Under the pieces are notes generated by a model, which was not told the origin of the DNA, ran no database searches, and saw only the letters and a program-made list of their open reading frames with translations. Shown here piece by piece: positions 51,491-63,310 of a stretch of 64,000 nucleotides of DNA (the stretch's first letter is position 1; every line of letters begins with the position of its first letter). Origin of the DNA: Enchytraeus crypticus (Eukaryota > Annelida > Clitellata > Enchytraeida > Enchytraeidae). The stretch is taken from the NCBI GenBank assembly GCA_905160935.1, contig CAJHZI010000208.1:973001-1037000 (forward strand). The letters run 5' to 3'. Position numbers and translations under genes: made by a program.

Positions 51491-51975
51491 TTACCATCGC
51501 CGTAGTTTATATTTGAAACTCATATTTGTTGTTTGGGAAATTATAGGAAATTTTCAATTAGGATTAAAACTAACGCTAAACCTACAGGGAATTACTTATC
51601 GCTCTACACAGCTCGTGGGATACTCATTTTATGGCTAAACTTCGTAAAGCAACATCATGTCGAAACGTATCATAGGTAGGCAGCTTAAAGCCAGTAGTTG
51701 CGACTGAGTAATGCACTTTGAAACCGCCGCTAATCACAGTCTTTTGAACTCTGTGTGTATACGACTTCGTAATTCTAAACCTTTCCAATGGCAATGAAGT
51801 GGTAAGACTTATTTCCACCTCGAGCCAATCTTCAACAATTCAGGATTTCTCTTTTATTGTCGGAAATCTGGCAATGACTTGAGCAGTTTAATAATTTATA
51901 AGTATGGTGTGATAGTTGTCGGCTTCCACAGTCATACTGCCAACTTGACAAAGCAGCGCGATCTCACATTGTGCC

Positions 51976-51978
<3 letters not shown>

Positions 51979-52024
<46 letters not shown>

Positions 52025-52205
52025 CGAGAGAGAGAACAGACAAAGGGAAATAGAGAGTAGATATGAAGAGAGAGAGAGAGAGAGAAAGGGTGAGAGAGAT
52101 TGAGTGAGCCAAAGATAATTTATTTATTTTGAGAGAGAAATAGAGAACTAAAGAGAAATAGAGATTATTAGAGAGAGAGAGAGAGAGAGAAAGAGCGAGA
52201 GATAA
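51979..52205 (+). repeat. GA-rich tract
   Basis: Several (GA)n runs separated by GAACAGACAAAGGG and TTATTTATTTTGAG. Similar isolated GA/CT runs are at 5811-5857, 6341-6380, 17161-17207, 32501-32570, 39628-39664 and 61656-61685. Confidence 0.9.
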
Positions 52206-52981
52206 GGAGATGGCCACCGCTACATATAAGTTACTACATTACTTAACAAGTACAGCTTCTAAACACTTCTGCTGCTATAGCATAGTTATAGACCTACATA
52301 CATGCATTGCTTAAGACCTACATCTATGCCTTTCCATCTATGCATTGCAAAAACAATGGCTGTGGACATTGCTGCCTCAATACGTTGCTAAAGCAATGAT
52401 GCCTCTATGGCATAACTAAATTAATAAATATACTGCTGCTTCTATGGCATTGCTAAAATACTGTAGCCTCTACGACATTTCTAAACACAATACGGACTCT
52501 ACGCTACTCAGTGGCGCCTCTGTAGCATTGCTTTAGCTCAGCGACTAAGAAAGCCGTAGGGTACACTGCTAAGGGATTTATTGAAAAAATATGCGAGGAA
52601 CAAGTGAAACACTCCCAACGAGTTGCTGAAACAATTGTGAAACTGTCCGATAGAACAATAAATATGGGAACGTGGAATTTTATTGTATGGCTGAAATGCC
52701 TCGCCATACTGTTGATGGTTCACTGTAATTGAAAAGTATTGAAGAAGAAGAAATTGCCACTTATTAAATAATTAAATAATTTCATTTTGGAAAATGGAAT
52801 AATGGCTTAAAGATTCGATCGAATATTGAAATTTTCTGTGAAATAAACAAAAGGAACTTAAAATATAGTTATTTGAATAATATAATACAATGAAATTATC
52901 TTTCTTTTCATTACTTCTATACGATTTCTATTATTATAATTTTATTTTTTTATTATTTTTATTTCTATTATTATTTTATTT

Positions 52982-53230
52982 GAATGTCTCAATAGCGCAA
53001 TGGTTAAGGGTGTAGATAACGTCATGAAGTTTTAAATGACATACCCTGAGGTGAATTGAACTCTCGTGGGTTCGAATCCCAGCCGCGCTGATCTGATCGT
53101 AAAATCTCGGACATTCACTGGACTGGCAACACGGAAAATGGACTAAATTGCCTAATGGATATAACATGTGGTATTAAAAGTGATAGATATCAACATAGTT
53201 GATCATTTCACTATAATGTGTGTTATTATT
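52982..53230 (+). mobile_element. tRNA-derived SINE, family A, best preserved
   Basis: A-box-like AATAGCGCAATGGTTAAGGG and a perfect B box in GTGGGTTCGAATCCCAGC are present. The body follows (CTCGGACATTCACTGGACTG, GTATTAAAAGTGATAGATAT) and it ends at TGTGTTATTATT. It inserted into a T/ATT-rich stretch. Confidence 0.78.
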
Positions 53231-53285
53231 GGATTTCAGAATTCGCAACTCACAGTAAGTTTCTCTCTCTCTCTCTCTCTTTTCT

Positions 53286-53480
53286 TTAATATTCTGCCAA
53301 TTTTCATTACTAATTGGAAGGTCCAATGCGCTTATTCTTACCCAGTGACTGTCTTCACGTTCAATATGAACACTCCGCGGCCAACTAGTCTACCTCATCA
53401 GAAAAGAAAAGCCTTTTCAAACATGTAATCGTTAGCTTGGCAAACCAGTTCATGCTTAGCCACCTTTTACGATAAGTGCA
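53286..53480 (-). mobile_element. SINE-like repeat R1, old copy
   Basis: After a short CT tract, ATTGGAAGGTCCAATGCGC, TATTCTTACCC, TTCACGTTCAATATGAACAC and a terminal TTACGATAAGTGCAGC follow R1 with heavy divergence. This assignment is weaker than the other R1 copies. Confidence 0.4.
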
Positions 53481-53913
53481 GCTTATCTTAACTTAGATCT
53501 ATACTTATAGTAGATCTATAGAACTAAACCAAGACACGACCAATATACCACCGATCTTTTCATTGCAGAGCCCGCATTAGCGGAAAACATTAGGACTCTA
53601 TACGGAAAGACTTGGTTGAGTCTGGAACACATCAGGGATGTTCAGTGGACGTATTCAATTCCGGTATATTACATTATGCGACCAACCGGTGGAGGAATTA
53701 TATATCACAGAGAATACTCCCGGCGGTCACTTTCTAACCGAATTATGGAGGTCGACATTGAGAACGACTGAAAGGAATATGATGAGAGTATAATGTACAT
53801 GAGCATGTAATGAGCATAGAGCCATTACTTCAAGTCCTACAGGGATATGACTATGATGAACGACTAATATACAGTATAAATATATATTCACTCCCTATCT
53901 CTTTTCTCTCTCG

Positions 53914-54080
53914 CTCCTTGGTGTTCTGCCAAGTGCCAGGCATAATATGTGCATTCCTACTCAGTTACTGCTGTTACTCTCTATAAAAGAGAACTCCATC
54001 GATTAACGAGTTAATCTATTCACGAAAGACGATGCTCTATCCACACGTTAATGTAGCGCCTACAGGACATATTAGGTAGG
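53914..54080 (-). mobile_element. SINE-like repeat R1, 3' half
   Basis: CT-rich lead-in, then TCTGCCAAGTGCCAGG, GATTAACGAGTTAATC and TATCCACACGTTAATGTAGC match the 3' half of R1; the head is missing. Confidence 0.5.
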
Positions 54081-54086
54081 CTGGGA

Positions 54087-54520
<434 letters not shown>

Positions 54521-54586
54521 ACGGTCTATCTAACGTCAGGTCCATTGCATTTAATTCTTCTAATAAATTATATGCTCAGTCTTCTT

Positions 54587-54647
<61 letters not shown>

Positions 54648-54670
54648 TACATATATACATATACATATAT

Positions 54671-54962
54671 AGGCAGCTGTAACGATAATATAGTTTTTTG
54701 AGTTTAGGCAGCTGTTATGATTAACTAGTCGTTGTGTGTTTAGGTAGCTGAAATGATTAAATAATTGTTTTTTAGTTAGGCAGCTGAAATGATTAAATAG
54801 TTTTTGTGCGTTTAGGCAGCTGTAATGATTAAATAGTTGATGTGCGTATTTAGGCAACTGTAATGATTAAACAGTTTTTTGTGTGTTTAGGCAGCTGAAA
54901 TTATTAAATAATTATTGTGTGTTTAGGAAGCTGCAATGATTAAATAGTTGTTGTGTATTTAG
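54671..54962 (+). repeat. 36-bp minisatellite repeating the exon A acceptor
   Basis: Eight copies of about 36 bp (AGGCAGCTGAAATGATTAAA, then TAGTTTTTGTGTGTTT) start at 54671, 54706, 54742, 54778, 54814, 54852, 54889 and 54925. The ninth AGGCAGCTG (54961) is the real start of exon A. Each unit therefore ends in a pyrimidine-rich run and TTTAG, and the next begins with exon-start sequence. Copies differ by a few bases. Confidence 0.85.
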
Positions 54963-54966
54963 GCAG

Positions 54967-55139
54967 CTGTTGTCGAAGGCTAACGAATGGCTCCGGAAGA
55001 ACCCGAGTGTGCACGTGAGAGGATGTGAGACAGTTACGTGGTTGTCACATGACCTCAAGAATTTGGAGGACAGTGAGCTGATGATCATGTCGAAGAAGGT
55101 CAACCCAAACTCAACGACCTACTTCTGCAGGGGGTTAAG
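54967..55139 (+). CDS. Exon A of an unrecognised three-module protein
   Basis: The open frame gives 57 codons plus two bases and starts LLSKANEWLRKNPSVHV; it contains GCETVTW and ends YFCRGLR. It holds most of module 1: an amphipathic helix with the KAN-x-WL signature, a strand with CETV, and the YFCRGLRLW strand that runs on into exon B. The left border is either CAG|CTG (exon start 54967) or TTTAG|GCAGCTG (start 54963). The right border is a strong donor, TTAAG|GTGAGT. Upstream sequence has stops, and module 1 begins mid-helix, so earlier exons must exist. I do not recognise the family and assign no function. Coding is supported by the consistent splice phase with exon B and by similarity to modules 2 and 3. 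Confidence 0.78.
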
Positions 55140-56295
55140 GTGAGTACTGCAGGAATGGTTAAGATTCAAGACATATATTTCTAATGGCTGTTTAAAAGAA
55201 TTAATTAAAGAACACGTCATACGTCTATCAGGATATACATGTATGTCACAGTATAATTTAGCAATTATCACGCTATGAACAAACAAACAAAATTAAAAGT
55301 GAAACACTCTTAGTTGCTTTCTTCTTTTGATAGTTTTCTTTTAAGAGCAACTACTCTCTCAGTGCGGTCTTGCAAATGTGAAATTGTTTGAAAATATCTG
55401 AAACGAGGAGTCTTTCTTTAGAAGGAGCTCCGGCAATTGGTTAGTTAAATTTTAGTGTTAGAGTATTACTGTCGTCCGTGATAACATAGAGCTCTTTATT
55501 CAACAAAACATACAACATCTATTCTAAACAATTTCAACCATATGGAAACATGCAAATGGAATGAAACATGGAAATGGAATCATTCGGAATCCCGACGACC
55601 TTTATTATTTCGCAAATAATGCAAGTGATTAACTTCTCGTCGTTCTTTCACTAAACAAACGCTTTGAAATCCTCGGCTGAGAACAAGGCCGAGCGTTTGA
55701 CACAGCTGCGCTCAATCGATGATCGATGGTCGAGAGGAAAGCCCGGAGAGGGAACAAAAGACTTGAGGGAATCGTGCCTCTGTAGGACTGTCTACTCCGA
55801 GGAATAAATTTCTTATCACGCATGAGTTTTGTAAATAATATTTGAACGAAATTTTTCTTACTGTTTCATACTGAATTTATGAATAAATAAGTTAAAAGAT
55901 GAGGTGCGATTATTAAATTCTAATTTTTTAAATGCAAATAGGGGCTATAAATTTTACCGTTTTACACACTAGAACATCCCTGACGTAGAGAAGACATAGA
56001 CTCTGGATATAGAATAATGCAGACGCTTATAATTATTATTTATATATTTCGTTTAACGCGTCATGCTCATCGGGTGTAGAAAGAGTTAATACCGCATTGC
56101 TTTATTCTTTGTTACACAACTTTGAAACAGTTAAAATTCAACTTGTGACAGGCTTTCTGGATATTTGATTTGCGCAGTTTGTTGAATTTTTTGTGTCTTT
56201 ACTTGTTGACTGAACTTTAGTTTCATGACGCTCGATGTTGTCTTTAACGACAGTAACACTCTAATTGTTGTCATTGTTGTCGTTGCATCTTGTAG

Positions 56296-56432
56296 GTTGT
56301 GGCTGGTACCTCGCGCAATAAGGAGGGCGGAGTCTATTTGTTGTAAGGATTTTGTACCTGAGAAACAAACAGAGACGATACAGACATTGATTGACAAGGC
56401 TAACAAAAAGTTTGGTCACGCCTCCTGCAAAG
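56296..56432 (+). CDS. Exon B of the three-module protein
   Basis: Starts after TTGTAG at 56295; its first base completes the Arg codon left by exon A, giving FCRGLR|LWLVPRAIRRAE. After a Cys-containing linker (ESICCKDFVPEK) it encodes the helix of module 2 (TLIDKANKKFGHASCK), which has the same K-A-N signature as module 1. It ends at AAAG|GTAGCA, one base into a codon. The intron from exon A is 1,156 bp. The exon thus carries the end of module 1 and the start of module 2, so exon and module borders do not coincide. Function is not recognised. Confidence 0.8.
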
Positions 56433-56587
56433 GTAGCAGTTACTTATATATTCTATAATTGATGATAATTAATTCAAAAATTATATTAAGTTAGTATAAT
56501 AATCCTAGCCACAAATATTTAGCAAAAAATAATGTCTGTGTAAATTTCAAATCCTTTCTAAATTTCATGTAAGAAGTCAAAGCAATG

Positions 56588-56690
56588 GTCACGACAAATG
56601 TCAGTGACGGGGAGAGCACTGGCGTTGAACCCTGCACCTTTTGAGCCTCGTATCAAACAATTTGCCAACATGTCACCGGATAAGACACGT
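56588..56690 (-). mobile_element. Old family B SINE (tentative)
   Basis: AATGTCAGTGACGGGGAGAG, GCGTTGAACCCTGCACC and GCCAACATGTCACCGG follow family B order with many changes. It is in the B-C intron. Confidence 0.4.
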
Positions 56691-57276
56691 AATACATCGC
56701 AATACGGTGGTAATATGACGGATTTTACTACATTCATACATTCAGAGAAATTATCACATGGACCGTCCAATGTTTAAACTTCTGTTTGGATAATCTATTA
56801 ATTGGCTATTCCATGAGAAATGTTGATTTTAATCAAGCATGATAATTGCTTCCAAAAACTCGATCAATAACTTTGCTCTTCATAATGCATTGTCAGTAAA
56901 GTAACCGATAAAGTTTAAAAGTTCCTATCATAATATTTGAAATAAGCGATTTTAAATCGATGCACATAGCGTGTACAAAAATAAAAGATATGATTAAAAA
57001 ATTAGGTTCAAAGCGCTTTGAATTCAGCACACGAACCACTTTATTTACGTTCAATATAATTATATGTATGTTAAAAGATCTCAGGTTTCTTTCTAAGACC
57101 GGCTCTATGCATAGGCCTACAGGTCTACAGGCCTACACGTTTAAGCAGTGAATTAATGATTAACAGCTTTAAGTTAATTTATTTTATGGCAGTAAATGCT
57201 CAGTATAATACGATAATGATGATAATGACCATGATGATGATCATGATTCGAATCACGCCTTTTGTATATAGTGGCG

Positions 57277-57480
57277 GAAATGATGATGATGGATATGATG
57301 ATGAAGATGATGGTGGAAATGATGATGGATATGATGATGAAGATGATGGTGGAAATGATGATGGATATGATGATGGATATGATTATGGATATGACGATGG
57401 ATATGATTATGAACATAATGTTAAACATAATGATGAAAATGGTGATCAAAACCATATTGAATATGATGATGAATAATTAT
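57277..57480 (+). repeat. GAT-rich minisatellite (36-bp units)
   Basis: Units like GGTGGAAATGATGATGGATA then TGATGATGAAGATGAT repeat and decay rightwards. It gives long Asp/Gly/Tyr-rich and antisense Ile-rich open frames that are artefacts of the three-base period. It lies in the B-C intron. Confidence 0.85.
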
Positions 57481-57581
57481 GCTGAGAGACAAACTTATGA
57501 ACGTGACGACGAATGTCATGGTGAACATGATGATGAGCGAGATGATGCATATTGTATTAAAATGAAGTAAAAAAAGGTATT

Positions 57582-57697
57582 GTTAGCGTCAGTTTCCTCA
57601 CTTGAAAGCTATATCAATGACGGGCGAGCGCAGGATTTGAACCCCGCACATACTAACCGGTATCGAATATCTAACTGACATCGCCACTGGCTTCAGC
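57582..57697 (-). mobile_element. tRNA-derived SINE, family B, 72 bp before exon C
   Basis: GTCAGTTTCCTCACTTGAAA, GCAGGATTTGAACCCCGC and CATCGCCACTGGCTTCAGCC identify it. It sits antisense in the B-C intron between a GAT-rich minisatellite and the exon C acceptor. Confidence 0.68.
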
Positions 57698-57768
57698 CAT
57701 GTCATCATCATCATGTTATGATAATGATCATGGTAATGATCTTGCTATGATGATGATCATTATTTTAG

Positions 57769-57948
57769 ATCATATAATCACAATAGAGACAATAGCGGTG
57801 CCAATTCTAAACCGTGGCAGCATAGACAGCAACATTACCCAGTGGTCAGAGAACGAGGATTTCGACTCACCCTATTCGTTCGTTGTCAGGGTCTTCTATC
57901 AGAGAGACGCGAGAGTTAAACAGCTCGGCATTGGAGGCTCGCAAATAG
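57769..57948 (+). CDS. Exon C of the three-module protein
   Basis: Starts after TATTTTAG at 57768. Two bases complete an Asp codon split with exon B, and the frame continues DHIITIETIAVPILNRG to the end. TIETIAV matches the CETVTW strand of module 1 at nearly the same distance from the K-A-N asparagine. The exon ends with the FVVRVFYQRDARVKQ strand and LGIGGSQI, at the donor ATAG|GTTTGT, one base into a codon. One N-x-T site (NIT) lies in the loop. Codon use is varied and there is no low-complexity bias, unlike the GAT-rich array just upstream. Function is unknown. Confidence 0.8.
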
Positions 57949-58942
57949 GTTTGTAAATGTGCTAGAAAATAAAATATTAAATTTAAAAAATAATTAAAGC
58001 ATAGACATGTTACCTGGAGCAGTGGCAACACTGTGAGGAGGTGTATTGTGGGGAAGAAGGGAAGGGACTATAATATTGTTATTTAGATTTGGACTATTTT
58101 TATATTAATTAGATTAAGACTTACATTTAGTTAATAAGAATATCGGAACATAACAATTTACTAAATTTATTAAATATGCATGTAGTAGTATTAAGCAATT
58201 AGTATATTAAAGCATAGAAGTTTACGATTTTATTATAAGAAAGGATATGTGATCCCAAATAATAAAAATTAGAAGTTATGATATCTTCATATTGTCTGTT
58301 ATTCTTCACTGATTATTATAATAGTATTGAGCAAATATGATTCCAAGTTGCTTTCAACGATAGCGTCATAATAAGCTAAGATATTAAAAAGCCATAAGGG
58401 CTATATTTAATTCTTTAAGAATTTTTTATGTTATTTCCATCATAAGTAGGATTAACGCAGGGTATACCATACGGTACCTCTCTATCTAGTCCTTATAACA
58501 ATTTAATACCATAATATAAAATACTTATGCTTTAAAAAGTCAGATTTATTAGCAGTAGATGATATATCTAGTAGCTTTTCTTTAGATTATCTGTCTTAGC
58601 AAGACATATGCAGTGTTCCGTTGATCATTTGTGTTCCATGAGTAAACCATTTGAAAACTTTACTTCTTATGAAATAAACAAATTGTTACGAAGACAAGAT
58701 TTTATTGAAAATCTTGCTCAACGCAGAAAGTATTAACGCTCCAACAAAAATTAGATTTAAAGTCAACTGATTTGCAAAACATTCTGCTGATCGGTAGGCT
58801 AGAGTAGCTTGAACCTCAAATTACCAGTCCGACGTGGAAGCAAATTTCAACATCGAGTTGATTTGATTTCTGACAGGGTATAGATTAGAGTTATCGTCAC
58901 TTGGACTTTCATATCGCGTCCCGTCAATGGGTTCATGGATTC

Positions 58943-58981
58943 TGACGTCACCCTAATGCGTCGTCACATAATATGACGTCA
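58943..58981. promoter_or_regulatory. Two perfect CRE sites (TGACGTCA) 31 bp apart
   Basis: TGACGTCA occurs at 58943-58950 and 58974-58981, with a related GTCGTCAC between them. TGACGTCA is the consensus site for CREB/ATF bZIP factors. The cluster lies about 1 kb inside the 5-kb C-D intron, so a regulatory role is only inferred. Confidence 0.35.
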
Positions 58982-59361
58982 AATACTACTTCCGGTTATA
59001 GGCAGAGACTCTCACTGATGAGATTTGTTAATGGTCAATACTTGAAGTGATCCTGACAGCTTTAGTACTGCACCCTTTTCTCAACGAGATGCTGCTGCTA
59101 ATATATTCCTCTTAATGAAACCTGGCAAGCGCTGCTAACTTGTTTATCTTAAATCCCTTGACCATTGAAGGAATTTCACAGAAAGGCACAGACATATAAA
59201 TTTATAACCTATCAATTTAAAAATCCAAAGGAAAAAGACAAGTTTAGCTGAAGTTTCCTGGAGTTTAGATGCAGGTCACTAAACGGAAAGCTCTGGATTT
59301 AAAATCAGGCTCGATTGGTTAAATGTTTTGTAAAACCTTTCTCATGAAAAAAGCCAACAGA

Positions 59362-59465
59362 ACACAATATCCATAGGGGCAAAGGCCCCAAAACAAAATA
59401 TAGACAGGGTCAAAGCCTCCATATCAAGATATCCAAGGGGCATAGCCCCACTAGCAGGCATGGGG
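59362..59465 (+). repeat. About 30-bp imperfect repeat, three copies
   Basis: AGGGGCAAAGGCCCC, AGGGTCAAAGCCTCC and AGGGGCATAGCCCC recur about 30 bp apart with AT-rich spacers. Each copy is itself a small inverted repeat (GGGGC...GCCCC). Confidence 0.6.
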
Positions 59466-59659
59466 TGGGAAAGAATATTGGCGTCACTGACGTGAGATGA
59501 ATACTAAATAACACATTCCAATGTTTAAAATATTACATTAATTAGGATTGAAAAAGTAGGCCTACACATGCGGAAGCAAGACTATGCTTTCAAAATGAGT
59601 GTTTTAAATTTCCATTCTTACGACATCGCAGCCAAGCGCGACTGGTAAGTTAGTAATAG

Positions 59660-59890
59660 TCATCATCATCATCATCATCTTCCCTTAAATCACAGTATAA
59701 CCAGGGTCGGGATACGAATAGACAGTTTATCCATTCGTTTAAGTTTTTGTAGCAATTTCTGGAGCCTAGGCGTTCACCAGCCCTTTCTGACGTTGGTGTG
59801 GATCTTAGTGCTTTAATCGCCTTCTACGACACGTGCATATTTATACGTTTGGTCTATTGTTCAAGCAACTCGGACAAAACACGGGGATAA
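59660..59890 (-). mobile_element. SINE-like repeat R2, near full length
   Basis: (ATC)n tail, CCAGGGTCGGGATACGAATA, GGAGCCTAGGCGTTCACCAG, CGCCTTCTACGACACGTGCA and AAAACACGGGGAT are all present. It lies in the C-D intron of the three-module gene. With the 35.8-kb copy it is among the best preserved of the family. Confidence 0.68.
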
Positions 59891-60049
59891 GTTAATAATA
59901 GTTATAACAGTAATTATAATACTAATAATACTAATTGTAATTTTTTATAATAAAAACAACAACAATAATGATAATAATATTAATAATAAAATTTGGATGA
60001 TTTTAAATATTACAATAAAGATAAATCTAAACAATCTATTATCTTTCTT

Positions 60050-60262
60050 AGTGCACTGCCTACTGGCAGGTCCATGATATACATGTATAACGCCTCCACG
60101 CTTATCTGTCTTCCGCATTTCTCTTCTTGTCCCTATATGAGTGAATCTTTAAATCATCTAACATTCCTAATCTCGGCCTGCCTCTGCCTATATTTCCATC
60201 AATTCTCCCTTCTATGACCTCTTTTAATAGAGTCCCCCTCTTCTTGGAAATTGTACTAAGCA
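60050..60262 (-). mobile_element. R3 LINE 3' end
   Basis: It begins at plus-strand GTGCACTGCCTACTGGCAGG and continues through the reverse complement of the IPW and D-D-L-K blocks (TAACGCCTCCACGCTTATCT, then TCTTTAAATCATCTAACATT). It matches the copy at 37.8 kb over about 200 bp. It lies in the large intron between exons C and D of the three-module gene, antisense to it. Confidence 0.7.
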
Positions 60263-60638
60263 ACTTTCTTTCAATTTTTTATTATTTTAGGATTGTTTGT
60301 TATAAGTAACATGTATAGCTTGCTATAAACACGAGATCTCAAGCCTCGCTTAGTGTTATTATTATTATTATTATTATCATTAACAACTAAAACTTGTATA
60401 GCAGTGTCATGGCCGAACTTTGTCTTCGAGACTACTTTAAAGAAAGAGTTCAATAACAATAGTTAGCTAAATTATATTACATATAATTTAATATTTAAAC
60501 TAGTAAAAAATGTCTACATGTGAGTTGAACTTTATACCATTCAGCAACACTCATACCTGTCTTCATAAACAAAATACTTTATAAACATACATATATAGTA
60601 GTTTAATGTTCTCCTCTGTCACCAGGTCATACAGCCTC

Positions 60639-60857
60639 TGCTCGTAGTGTTGGGTAGGTCACTACAACATTAGCACTACTGCTAGTGTGGCTGGGTAGGT
60701 TACTACAGCATTAGCACTACTGCTAGTGTGGCTGGGTAGGTTACTTCAGCATTAGCACTACTGCCAGTTAGGCTGGGTAGGTTACTACAACATTAGCACT
60801 ACTGCTAGTGTGGCTGGGTAGGTTACTACAGCATTAGCACTACTGCTAGTAAGGCTG
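60639..60857 (+). repeat. 41-bp minisatellite, about five copies
   Basis: Unit GCTGGGTAGGTTACTACAGC followed by ATTAGCACTACTGCTAGTGTG. Copies differ at one to four positions. It lies in the C-D intron. Confidence 0.92.
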
Positions 60858-61235
60858 CGGTCTCTCAAGTCGATTTCTGACATCGTCTAATTGGATTGTC
60901 GGTAATGCTTGTGAGCACTGGAAAACATCAAACAGAATCGGAGAGTAGTAGTGGGAACTAGAGCACCCCCTCCCTCAGCTCAGGCACTCACTTGTGATTT
61001 GAGTCCGTTAGTGATGCTGCGCAATTTTGTTTAAAAGTTGTTAGCACTTCAAAGTTAGATGATTTAAAAATTGTCTAGACATGCTAATTTCAAAAGATGA
61101 TTTTAAATTTCCTAAAGATTAAAGCCAAGTTTTAAGTCTATCGGTGTTAAAGTTCTTTAAAATTAGGGCTGGACAATCCCGGGAGATTTAATAGTATTAT
61201 TTATAATGACGTAAGCCGTAAAATCTTCGGCGAGA

Positions 61236-61410
61236 GAGAGATTAAAAGAATCATAGAAAGTAGAATGGAAGGAAAAAGAGGCACAGCAGGCCGAGATTTG
61301 GAATATTAGATGATTTAAAGATCTACTCATATGTGGACACGAAGAGGAAAGCGGAAGACAGAGATGAGTGGAGGCGCTATATACCATGGATCTCTCAGGA
61401 GGCAGTGCAC

Positions 61411-61457
<47 letters not shown>

Positions 61458-61465
61458 GGGGAGAG
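61236..61465 (+). mobile_element. R3 LINE 3' end with (GA)n tail
   Basis: This is the clearest R3 copy in sense orientation on the plus strand. Frames here show KRGTAGR, MLDDLKIYSYVDTKRKAEDR-like sequence (with a frame break) and DEWRRYIPWI, then a stop. The end GGCAGTGCACT is followed directly by AAGAGAGAG and some 50 bp of (GA)n. That the microsatellite starts at the element's 3' terminus argues it is the element's own tail and not a chance neighbour. Confidence 0.72.
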
Positions 61466-61653
61466 ATTAAATTTACGAGCGGCATACGTGCTTTCAGATG
61501 AATTATGTACGTAGCAAATGACTTAAAATTCAAACCATATATTATACTTGCCTTTACGTAATGTTCAGAAGCAGATCGAAGTTACTGCAGTTGGTTCATT
61601 ATACGCAGACGAAACTGTCTTCGAAGACAAATAAACAGTCGGTCCGAGAGAAA

Positions 61654-61685
<32 letters not shown>

Positions 61686-63023
61686 AGTTAATTAAAGGTG
61701 AAAGAGCAGAAAGAAAATAACAACGGTATTCGAAAATCGAATAATTATGAAAACAATAATACCAGTGTCCATTATCGTTAGACCCCTTATCAATTATTAT
61801 TATTAGGCCTACAATTACGATATTAATTATTGTTATAGGCTTACTAATTAATTAGCATTATTACGCTAAAATATATTAGTTGCAAAGAAGTATTTAAGTA
61901 TTTGTCTAACATAATGACCATTGTCCAATATATCTCGCTAGGCGTAGCCTAATATAAAACAACAATTGCGTGGACGTATTTAGCAATCTAGGTATTGATA
62001 ATTTTGAGTGAAATGTTATCAACCTACTGGGAAAATTTCTAAATGTCGAAGGCTTGTTTAGATTTGTGTAAAATCCCGATCTCTGTAGTCTCGTATAATT
62101 CGTGAGAAGGAATACAGGTAAACAGAATTGTAGGCCCTAAAGTAGTTCCACACTGAGCTCGTGTCAAATAGAATCCAGTCTTTGCAGTCTCAAGAAGATT
62201 TCGCTTTCACTAATTCTTACTGGACGCTTTTAATTGACTACTAACATTTATGCTTGTTCTTTATACTCACGATTTGGTATCTAAAAATTAACATAAATGC
62301 GTTTCAAAGACACTTTCTCTAGCAGAGTCTTCATTTGAAAGTAGGTTCAAAACATTTTTATAAATTATTGTCGTCTAATGTTCTCGCTGGGTGATTTTAA
62401 GTCTCATCGTTGCTTTACATGCTTCGTCAATTGAGATCTAGTGCAGACTAAACTTTCTGGAAAATTTAATAGAACAACACTAATAGGTCTAAGGTACTAG
62501 GCTATATTCATGAGAGGCGCAATGTACTTTTGAATAAAATATATTCTCAATGAGCCGTTTTAGATGAATTCCGGCTTCTTATCACATGTTAGCCTTTCAG
62601 CATGAATAACACATGTTTTTGTAATATTCACTTCTGCTACTGATATTATGAATTAGATATTATATACGACTGTTGTTATGTCTGTAAGACTTTTAATTTG
62701 GAGTGCATAAGTTTTTATTTTGTTTTGTAGATCTTTTGTACTCGATAAAAATGAACACAGCAACACCAACAAGCTAACACAGCAAAAGAGAGAATGAGAG
62801 AAAATATGCAATAGCATAAATATTAATGGATTATAGTCTTCTTCCTATCGTGTCCTCTTACAGCATTAATCCTGCGTCTGACAAAATCTCTCGCCAGATC
62901 ATTGAACTCTATGTATTAGTAATCGTGGACATTAATGATCATAGAACTTTATTTATTAATAATCCATCTATGGATTATATTAAGTTTAATTTTGAGTGCA
63001 CTATTTGTTATTATGTTTTGTAG

Positions 63024-63167
63024 GTATTCGAGATGTGGTGCCCAGACCGACAGAGAGCGGCTATGAGGGCTTCGAGGTGCTGGTCGAGAGGACCAACGCC
63101 TGGCTCAAAGACCAGGCTGACGTGCTCGTCACCAACATCCAATCCATCACAGTGCAGAAAAATAACG
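63024..63167 (+). CDS. Exon D of the three-module protein
   Basis: Starts after TTTTGTAG at 63023. Two bases finish the Gly codon left by exon C, giving SQIG|IRDVVPRPTESGYEGFE. It then encodes the helix of module 3 (VLVERTNAWLKDQ), where T-N-A-W-L parallels A-N-E-W-L of module 1, and the strand VTNIQSITVQ, which aligns with CETVTW. It ends at AACG|GTTTGT, one base into a codon. The sequence is distinctly richer in GC than its surroundings. The 5-kb intron between C and D holds several LINE and SINE copies. Confidence 0.82.
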
Positions 63168-63310
63168 GTTTGTAGGTAATCAATCGTAAAAACAACGGTT
63201 TATGGCTGATCAATTGTAAAAGTAGCTAGTCAGTTGTAAAAATAACGGTTTGTAGCTAATCAATTGTAGAAGTACCGGCTAAGCTTGTCAATTGTCAAAA
63301 TAGCGGTTTG
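63158..63310 (+). repeat. 30-bp repeat derived from the exon D donor region
   Basis: The end of exon D and its donor (AAAAATAACG|GTTTGTAG) recur downstream with CTAATCAATTGT between copies. Donor-like GGTTTRT steps fall at 63168, 63198, 63248 and 63304. Some units are shortened. Confidence 0.75.

Larger units (their letters stand above)
55140..57768. other. Introns A-B and B-C apart from exon B
   Basis: The A-B intron (55140-56295) has a GC-richer patch at 55630-55800 without a frame in keeping with the gene. The B-C intron (56433-57768) holds the GAT array and two family B SINEs. Confidence 0.6.
57949..63023. other. Intron C-D of the three-module gene
   Basis: A 5,075-bp intron with R2, two R3 fragments, a 41-bp array, a CRE pair and GA tracts. 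Exons C and D join in phase, so no intervening exon is required. Confidence 0.6.

Noticed and set aside
57156-57570. Asp/Met-rich and antisense Ile-rich open frames
   Set aside because: Products of a GAT-rich minisatellite in the B-C intron.
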